Shown in pieces: positions 26,281 to 33,800 of a DNA stretch of 64,000 nt. The stretch comes from Isoetes taiwanensis. Lineage: Eukaryota > Streptophyta > Lycopodiopsida > Isoetales > Isoetaceae. Positions within the stretch are counted from its first letter, which is position 1; every line of letters begins with the position of its first letter. The stretch is from contig JAJEKV010000001.1 of assembly GCA_021234155.1 (NCBI GenBank), positions 35,942,826-36,006,825 on the forward strand. The letters run 5' to 3'. Under the pieces are notes generated by a model, which was not told where the DNA came from, did no database searches, and saw nothing but the letters and a program-made list of their open reading frames with translations. Made by a program: the position numbers and the translations under genes.

Positions 26281-27232
26281 TCAACCTGGAATCCCATTAG
26301 TTCCTTGGATACCTTGGAGACTCATCACAGGTTGATGGTAACTAGGTCTAGGAGCAATATAATCATCGTCACTATCATATGTCCTTCCAAAATCACCCAC
26401 CATAGCACCTAAGATCATCGCAAATAGCAAAGCCAAACCCTGTATTCAAATAGATAAAGCTCATAAGAACACGCAAATTTTGCCATGCCTCTGCCAACTA
26501 ATAACTCAATAAAACCCTACAAACATAGTTTTATTTATTAAAACAAGATAATCTGTTGTTTCGTTTTCACCCTTTATGATTAAAAGTTAGATTATGTGCA
26601 TTTGGCTATGGCCAATTGCAACAGACTTCAAAAAGCAGCCATATGCTAAAGAAAGTGCATAAGATAGCTAAGATTGTATTTTATCATATCCCTTTACATA
26701 CCTGTAGAATGATCACCTCTATAGTGATCCACTTAGAAAATTATAAGTGCCCTTCTACAAAGTCTGTTATTGTACTGATCTCACCAATGGCATCTTTTGA
26801 AATGTCCTGCAATAGATTGAAAAATATAATTCAATGAATGAAAGATAGTCAACAACATAACTGAATACAAACTGACTTCTTTCCAACTGTGGTCAAGGAA
26901 AAGAATTGCCGCTACTGTTGCTTGCGCCATTAATAAAGAGCTACTGGACCAGAATACTGCAAAAACAGTGATTGATATCAATTGACATGTATAGTGAAAC
27001 GAATAAAGCAACATCACAGAATATATACACAACACAAACAGCAACCACTCGAAGCTTCAGCTGCAACATAGCCTGAAAAGGAAATAAGGCATACAAGTCT
27101 ACTTACACCCATAAATACATAAATAAACCTGCAATGGAATAATATCCAATGTCAAGATTCAGATATGTCTTTAAATGCTAAACAAACCATATTAACAATC
27201 TTCAAAAGAATCTCCTTGTACAAGACTGCCAT
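26281..27232 (-). pseudogene. Captured tetraspanin gene fragment (TOM2A-like)
   Basis: Several exons of a plant tetraspanin, a four-transmembrane membrane organiser, lie inside the CACTA element on the minus strand. An N-terminal piece starts near 27232 (MAVLYKEILLKIVNMVC). The third-helix and loop exon is 26956-26877 (SLLMAQATVAAILFLDHSWK). The next exon, 26806-26702, starts DISKDAIGEISTITDF and ends KWITIEVIILQ. The fourth helix and tail start at 26439 (GLALLFAMILGAMVGDF, then YDSDDDYIAPR). The SWK loop motif and the acidic YDSDDD-IAPR tail are characteristic of the TOM2A family. Splice sites are preserved between exons, so genomic DNA was captured rather than an mRNA copy. A TAA codon interrupts the loop exon. 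The second transmembrane helix and the cysteine-rich loop are not found. Confidence 0.7.
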
Positions 27233-28194
27233 TCTGCAAGTAGGAACCATGTGTTTGCTGTTACTACTATTATCTGATGGGACCAGAAGGAAGTGCCCAC
27301 TAATGGTTATACTTATCCAAGGAGATAAGCCCACCAAGCCCACGATCGATAACATCCAAGACGAGCTTTGCCATGCAAAGCATGAGGATGGTTTAAACAT
27401 CTTTACTTGTGGTTCAAAGCAAGCTTCTACTACTAAGATGAAAATGGCCAGAATGAAAAAGCAAATGTTTTTCTATGTTAATAGTATTAATTTCAGGTTG
27501 AGCATATAAATATTGAATGCATCAATGCAAAATGGAATGATTCTGTTAGCAGAACTGGCTGCCGGATAATGTGAACTCTTCCCAAGTATATGCTTTGACA
27601 GGTGAGAAAGGCGATGGTAAATCCATAGTCATAGTAAAGGAGATGGTAAACCTGATTTTTTTGCTTCTTTTATCCGTGAATCATTTGCATTCCTCCATGT
27701 TCGATTTCCCCAACTTCTATAAGTTGAATATCAAGTGTTCTTGAAATGTCATTTTGGCCACAGTAGCTTTGCATCAGATTAAAAACTCTGTTCAAACTTC
27801 TATTTTGTGGCCGTTTTTAAAGAACCATCAAATCAGAGCAAAAATATAGACAAAATGCAACGAAAAGATTACCAATAGTGTATGAGCTTCTAGTCGATCG
27901 CCAAGTTTATTGGGTTTTTCAGAAGCTGCGTACATCAAGCACTATTACATTTGCGGCAAGAATGCAGAGGTTCATCCTTAGCAGTTTCGTCAAGCAGTTC
28001 CATCATCTTCCTTGTGTGAGATTTGCCTATTCGGCATTGTAAGTTTCTGCCTTGTATCAAATATGGGTTTGCAGCAGCGCAAAGCTCCGCGCCCAGCAAA
28101 TCCAGCCGAATCCGCTTATTTGCCTTGTGCGAAAATAGAGCATCGAAATACCAAAACCCTAACCCTATTTCGTATACATTAGACCTACATGAAC
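27233..28194. other. CACTA interior, no further gene assigned
   Basis: On the minus strand near 27295-27380 a frame reads AKLVLDVIDRGLGGLISLDK before hitting a stop. It looks like a short exon of another captured gene, but I do not recognise it. The rest is AT-rich without features. Confidence 0.35.
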
Positions 28195-28505
28195 TTTAGA
28201 ATTTTTAATGACGATATTTCGGCGTTTTTCTTGACGAAAAATCGACGCAACCGGCGACGATAACCCGACGAAAACCATTCGGCGATATTTCGGCGTTTAT
28301 ATTGACGAAAAATCGGACGATAACACCGGCGTTAAATCTCGACGATTAATTTGATGCATAGCGACGATTATTTTCGACGAATAATCTGACGAAATATCTG
28401 ACGCAATACCGTCAGAAAAATCGTCAGAAAAACATTCGTCAGAATACTCGTCAACATAAACGTCATGCAAAAATCTCTCTAAACAGTCTGATGATTTTTC
28501 TGACG
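28195..28505. repeat. CACTA right subterminal repeats
   Basis: Dense tgacgaa, cgacga and cgtcag motifs mirroring the left end but more diverged (for example cggcgatatttcggcg appears twice). Confidence 0.8.
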
Positions 28506-28529
28506 CAGAACCCTCATTCTCTTGTAGTG

Positions 28530-28920
28530 GAACAGGCAAGGAGGGCAGATGCCAAAAAATTGAAATTGGAGCAGCTGGCAGCAAGGAAGGTTGAGACTGC
28601 AAGGAGGAAGGCTGAAAGGGAGGAGGCTGCCAAGAGGGCACAGGCTAACAGGGAGGAGAGAGAGAGAGAGGAGGAAGATAGCTGATGCAGCTGAAGCTGC
28701 AAGGCTTAGGGAGTTTATGTACCCAAGGGGGATGTCTAGAGTGGCATCCATTTTTTGTTTTCAACGGGTGCTGAGTGAGGAGGTGAAGACAAGAAGATTA
28801 CAGGTGAGGAACAGACTGAGAATGAGGCAAGGGTTGAGTCCACTTAGAGCAGTCAGCCCACTTGGGGCAGCCATTACAGGCAGTCAGACGTGCCCAGATA
28901 TTGACCAAGACCTTGAGCCT
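28530..28920 (+). pseudogene. Pogo transposase, 3' part after the CACTA insertion
   Basis: Directly after the duplicated GAA the frame resumes with QARRADAKKLKLEQLAARKV, a highly charged helical tail that is in phase with the codons before the insertion (DGFCEALRAE). It then shifts frame and continues as IADAAEAARLREFMYPRG. This basic tail would be the C-terminus of the transposase. Confidence 0.7.
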
Positions 28921-29010
28921 GCTGTTCCTGCTAGTCCCTGTATAGATCTGAACTCACAGCCATTGGAGGATGTTGATGAGGTGCAAGTCATGTGCAGTTT
29001 AGATGACACA

Positions 29011-30130
29011 CAAAAAACTTTGGTTTCTACATTGTCGCCCGCAGGACGCTTCGCGGTTTGATATGTTCTCCCGGACGGATGTTGGATTTGTTTGGACCTT
29101 CTCGAACCAGGTTCCTTGAACAAAGGATTCAACGGTCGGATACGGGAACCGAGATCCGGGAGTGTGGTCTTTAGCGTACGCCCCCCCGGCGGAGCGCTGC
29201 CAGGAAAGGCTGCCTTGGGAAGCTTTTTGGGGCTCGCCTCCTGGGGTTCGGACTCTCCCCTCTAATGAGGAGGCCTTGCAAGGTCCTGGCCTTGTTTGAC
29301 TTGGGCAAGTGTGCCAGCTCGGCTGCCCAACAACAGGCTGCCCGGGCCGTAAACCTTATCCAAAAATTTTGAAAGTTGGCCTGTATGTTGGCGATGACTT
29401 AGGAAGCTAGCTGACAAAAAATCAGAATTTAAGTCCGTGCTATGCATTAATTATGAATTTACGAATGTCTTGCTCTGCTACTGCAAAAGCGGCCCTTGAC
29501 TTCTAACTGCCACAACGGGAGGAGTACAGGTCCAAACTCCATTCCGTCAGTTCCCCTTGCTTTGCGTTCTCAACTGCATGTGATCGGCTACGTCCCAAGT
29601 GCAAAAGACCAAAACTTGGCATCCAAAACGCAAACCCTGCTAGAACCTGGCAACTCATAGGGTTTACGTTTCGGAGGCTCTATCCTTGTCAGATTTGACT
29701 AGGACCTTGCGCCATGTCTTGACGCAGAGGGGGGGTGTTGATGCCAGAGCACGGACCCTAAAAACCACCCGGAAGCAGCTTGCCCCAAAAGTCCTCTCCC
29801 GAAGGCCCTGGCGACGGACGGGCAACTTCCCCTCTCCGGAACCATGATCTATCTCTGCCAATGGACTCAGAACATCGACGTTGCCCTAGAGACCAAGTTT
29901 TGTGCCCAGAAGCCCACCCCTTCTCGAAGAAGCGCCAAACTATCTCATGTGCAACACACTCGTAGTTAATTGGCCTAGGAGGTGGCTGCTGAATACTGCA
30001 ATGTAGGGCGTAAGTGTTTCTTTCTTTTGCAAAACTGACCGTGTAACTTGGTCCTTGGGGTAATTTTGGCATTCCGGACGATGTGGCGAAGTCGAATCGC
30101 CATTTCGGAGCCTCCGCAATGTCCGAACGA
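29011..30130. repeat. Tandem LTR-like unit, copy 1 (1120 bp)
   Basis: Begins caaaaaactttggtttctac and is followed head-to-tail by copy 2. Within it a purine tract agaggggggg is followed by tgttgatgcc (29736), the usual junction of a polypurine tract with an LTR start. A stretch shared by both copies, such as gtttacgtttcggaggctct, is well conserved. The unit has no protein-coding frame of known type. Confidence 0.75.
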
Positions 30131-31208
30131 CAAAACACTTTGGTTTCTACACTGTCGCCCGAAGGACGCTTCGCGGTTTCATATGTTCTCCCGGACGGAT
30201 GTTGGATTTTTTTGGACCTTCTCGAACCAGGTTCCTTGAACAAAGGATTCAACGGTCGGATACGGGAACCGAGATCCGGGAGTGTGGTCTTTAGCGTATG
30301 CCCCGTGGGGGATTTGCCGGGGAAAAGGCTGCCTCGGGAAGCTTTTGGGGCTCGTCTCACGGGGTTGAGACTCTCCCCCTCTAATGAGGAGGCCTTGCAA
30401 GGTCCGGCCTTGTTTGACTTGGGCAAGTGTGCGGCTCGGTGCCCAACAACAAAGCTGCGGGACCGTTCTAATGCAAACTATTTGATCTAAACCTTATCCA
30501 AAATTTTTGAAAGTTGGCCTTATGTTGGCGATGACTTACGAAGCTAGCTGACAAAAAATCAGAATTTAAGTCCGTACTATGCATTAATTACGAATTTACG
30601 AATGTTTTGCTACTGCAAAAGCGGCCCTTAACTTCTAACTGCCACAACGGGAGGAGTACAGGTCCAAACTCCATTACGTCAGTTCCCCTTGCTTCTTGTT
30701 CTCAAGTGCATGTGATCGGCCACGTCCCAAGTGCAAAAGACCAAAACTCGGCACCCAAAACGCAAACCCTGCTAGAACCTGGCAACTAATAGGGTTTACG
30801 TTTCGGAGGCTCTATCCTTGTCAGATTCGACTAGGACTTGTGCCGTGTCTTGACGTAGAGGGGGGTGTTGGCCTTAAAGCGGACCCAAAACCACTCGGAA
30901 GCAGCTTGCCCCAAAAGTCCTCTCCCGAAGGCCTTGGCGACGGACGGGCAATTTCCCCTCTCCGGAACCGTGATTCGGCTCTGCCAATGGACTCAGAACG
31001 TCGACATTGCCCTAGGGACCAAGTTTCGTGGCAAAAAGGCCACCCCTTCTCGAAGAAACGCCAAACTATCTCATGTACAACACACTTGTAGTCAATTGGC
31101 CTAGGAGGTGGCTGTTGAATACTGCAATGTAGGGTGTAAGTGTGTCGTTTTTTTGCAAAATTGACTGTGTAACTTGGTCCCTAGAGTAATTTTGGCTTTC
31201 CAAACGAT
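30131..31208. repeat. Tandem LTR-like unit, copy 2 (about 1078 bp)
   Basis: Starts caaaacactttggtttctac exactly 1120 bases after copy 1 and aligns along its whole length with small indels. It has the same purine tract and tgttg junction (30866). It ends near caaacgat, losing the last roughly 50 bases present in copy 1, where it meets a T/A-rich run. Confidence 0.75.
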
Positions 31209-31217
31209 AAGCGACGT

Positions 31218-31294
31218 CAGTATTAATTTTTTTTTTTCGCACGGTTTTTTTCTTTTTTTTTTTCTTTTTTTCCAAAAAAAAAAATAATAATATG
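31218..31294. repeat. Low-complexity T-rich then A-rich tract
   Basis: Long T runs followed by an A run, separating the LTR-like unit from the second CACTA end. Confidence 0.8.
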
Positions 31295-31846
31295 AGTGAC
31301 GTCGTTAAATGACGTTGCTTACGTGGCGCTCTGCTGACAATAGCGTGGCGCTGACGATGCCGGCCACGCTGGCAAAACTGCTGCCACGTCAGATATTCTA
31401 AGCGTCGTTTAACGACGTCATGTCGACGTGACAGGACACTTTGGCGTGCCGTACTGGCATGTCGCCAAACCCACGGGCCGACCGGTCACGCGTCGAGATT
31501 TTTAGTCGCCGTTCAACGACGCCATGTCGACGCGGGCGTAACGACGGTGGCGTGCGCCACCTGGCATGTCGCCAGCCAGTGGCCGGATCGCCCACGTTAG
31601 ATCCACGAGACGACGTTAAACGACGTTTTGTGCACGTGGCACGACACGCACGCTTGCCAGCGTGGTGTCAGCACCATGCCACGCAGGCATGGTGGACACA
31701 TCAGCTCTGTGTGGCGTCGTTGAACGACATCGTGATGCCGTTGAACGACGTCACAGTCGTCAAACGACGTTGTCGTCGTTCCTCGACGATTTGACGTCGT
31801 TCAACGACCTCTAGACGTCGTTGAAGGTCGACTATCCCTTGTAGTG
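31295..31846. mobile_element. End of a second CACTA element
   Basis: The segment ends tatcccttgtagtg (31846), the reverse complement of a CACTACAAGGGA terminus. The preceding 550 bases are filled with acgtcgttnaacgacg-type palindromes and acgtgg motifs, the subterminal repeats of a different CACTA family from the one at 25-28 kb. No matching CACTACAAGGG left end was found in the window, so this copy is truncated or rearranged. Confidence 0.7.
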
Positions 31847-32117
31847 GGACCTGACACAATTAATATCATCCAAACAAACAACTTAAGCAATCAACACAAC
31901 CAATAGGGCCAGTAATCAGAAGATCATTTCATTATACAAAATTTTGATCATACAAAATTTAGCCCTGAGGCTGCACAAAATAAGCTCGAAGGGCTGTTTC
32001 ACAATATAAACCAAAAGGAAGAGGAGGAAGGGATCGTCCAGAGGGGCCTTCTGTACAAAGGGGGCTGCAGCTCATTAACCCATGGGCTCTGGAAGAGCAA
32101 GTGGTCTCCTTCTGTGA

Positions 32118-32560
32118 TCAGATCTGGCAATGGATGAGATCTGTTTCGGACCTAGCCCGCTCAACCTGGGACACGATCTCAGGCGAAACCTCTACACTAA
32201 CAGACGAACCCACGACTGTAGTAATCTCAGCCGGGGTTACTAAGCAATTCCTAACCCTGAAACGGTTAGGAGTCGTTGAAGTCGTAGAGCTAGCAGGCGA
32301 GGGCGGAGCGCTCGGAAGAGGGCGAGCCCTCTTGCTGGGATCAAAGCTGCCACCCCTTACCACATCCCACCTGGAGCCCGATCCAGGATAGCTGGTTCTC
32401 CTCGCGTGATCCATGGGGACTGAAGTCTGTGCTGCAATGAAAAAACGCAAGAAATCAATGGAAGACTCGACACCAAAAACATAACACACAATCAGTGCTT
32501 ACCTCCGATGCTTGGGGCCCCCGGGATGCTTGAGCGGAATGGAATAGTGGCTGCTCGATC
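32118..32560 (-). CDS. Unknown two-exon gene inside the pogo element
   Basis: Exon 2 (32431-32118) encodes a Ser/Pro-rich segment, including MDHARRTSYPGSGSRWDVV and RPLPSAPPSPASSTTSTT, and stops after ETDLIHCQI. Exon 1 ends at 32503 with a GT donor. The 71-base intron (32502-32432) ends ttgcag, and joining keeps the frame through APSIGAQTSVP. The start of exon 1 is not fixed. GC content and splice sites suggest a real gene, perhaps a second transposon gene on the strand opposite the transposase. No family is recognised. Confidence 0.4.
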
Positions 32561-33155
32561 TCTCAATTTAAACTAGTAACTGTAACGATGCCCCTTCTGC
32601 ATAGCACTTTCGGATTTCAAAAAATCTGGCTTTTAAAGCCAAATTACCTTTCTTCTGGATGAGGCAGAGAATGTTCGGGCCAATTTGGATGCAGATTTGG
32701 GATTGCAGTGGGGAAAATCAGCTCGAATTTTGGCAGAGGGGGGCCAAAAAGGCAACGGTAACCGTTGGCAGTACCTCGATAGCTGACGGCATACGTATCG
32801 ATAGCTGGTGCCGTAGGCCTCGTATACGGCATCTAGGCCCCTGGTATTAATGGGATGTGGCTCGACCGTGAGAGACTGTCAGGTGTGCAGGTTCACTCAA
32901 GTGCGTAGTAGGTGGCACTTATCGCGCGTCTGCAGGCAATAACCCCCGCAAAAGGTGGCGTGGTTAGGGGCCTCACGACGGTGGACGCTTGACCCCCCTT
33001 GTTTTAAGGCACCATAACTTTCTAGCCCGATTGGTGTCCATGTCTTCAGAGAACTTGTTACGGACAACATTAGGTATCCAAATTAGTTGACGAATCGAGG
33101 GACGCGTGAAATTCAGTTGTATGAGGACAATTTGCCTCTTAAGTGTGCGGAACAT

Positions 33156-33168
33156 GGCGACCATACCC
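33156..33168 (-). repeat. Right terminal inverted repeat of the pogo element
   Basis: ggcgaccataccc, followed by the target duplication TA. It lies about 210 bases beyond the stop codon of the PHD-finger gene. Confidence 0.85.
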
Positions 33169-33667
33169 TAGAATAGAATAGAATTAGTTTCTCCATTTTC
33201 TGGTGGATAGTACCTCTGGGACAAAAAGGCATACAAGCACACTTTCTCTAGTGGATACTACCTTTGGGAAACCAAGTTTTTCTCTTAAAAAAGAAAACGC
33301 ATACACTACAACCAAAATACCAAAGGGACTAATTTTTTAATTGCAAAAGCTTGTTGATTTCCGATTTCTAGCAACTTCTAACACGAGGAAATTATATTAG
33401 AAGGCTTTCCATTAGTCAAGCTTTCAGAGTGGGACAATCCTCCCTCTATTACCGTTACTGCATAATCCTCAGGTCTGTTCTCCAATAAGACTCTTCTCCT
33501 TTTCCTGTTGGGCTTCTTCGTGCAATCATTGCATACGTAGCCTAACAAGTCATCAACAAATTAGCAAGAGGATGCTGCAGTCAGCAATTATGCAAGACAT
33601 GCAAGAACACGTTCCTAAAGATATGATGCAGTGTAAAGTTTCAATCCTAGAATTTGGAGAGTGGTAC

Positions 33668-33800
33668 CTGGGGAAGGATCTCGCCAAGAAATGCAGGCAG
33701 CATGAAATTCTTTATCACAATTTGCACATTTCACCTGCAAATCGCACTTTTGGCTTAGGCGTAATAGAAACAACAGGCTTCCTAAATGAAGTCGAGTACC
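33668..33800 (-). other. PHD finger core, two exons and a 65-base intron
   Basis: The exon ending at 33800 (codon ATG) and the exon starting at 33734 (GTG) join at a codon boundary. The intron between them (33799-33735) begins GTACTC and ends TTTGCAG. The joined frame gives the zinc ligands listed for the parent gene. Confidence 0.75.

Larger units (their letters stand above)
25091..28529. mobile_element. Non-autonomous CACTA (CMC) transposon, 3439 bp
   Basis: Perfect 13-bp terminal inverted repeats, cactacaagagaa at 25091 and ttctcttgtagtg ending at 28529, with partial pairing continuing inside to a shared gcgtcagaa. A 3-bp target duplication, gaa, lies at 25088-25090 and 28530-28532. Both subterminal regions are packed with tgacg/cgtca motifs. 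No CACTA transposase frame is seen. The centre holds minus-strand pieces of a tetraspanin gene. It sits inside the pogo transposase reading frame. Confidence 0.93.
22939..33168 (+). mobile_element. Pogo-like DNA transposon, 10.2 kb with nested insertions
   Basis: Terminal inverted repeats of 13 perfect bases, gggtatggtcgcc at 22939 and ggcgaccataccc ending at 33168, are flanked on each side by TA (22937-22938 and 33169-33170), the target duplication of the Tc1/mariner/pogo superfamily. Near-copies of the repeat (gaccataccc, gaccatatcc) occur just inside the left end at 23163-23190. The element carries a pogo-type transposase pseudogene and has been enlarged by a CACTA element (25091-28529), a tandem pair of LTR-like units (29011-31208) and a second CACTA end (to 31846). 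Confidence 0.85.

Noticed and set aside
30083-30490. Open frames of 70-220 codons in the 29-31 kb tandem units
   Set aside because: Frames on both strands are equally open, shift between the two copies and match no protein; GC-rich chance frames.
31441-31794. 117-codon Arg/His-rich open frame
   Set aside because: It is a reading of the acgtcgtt/aacgacg palindrome array of the second CACTA end.
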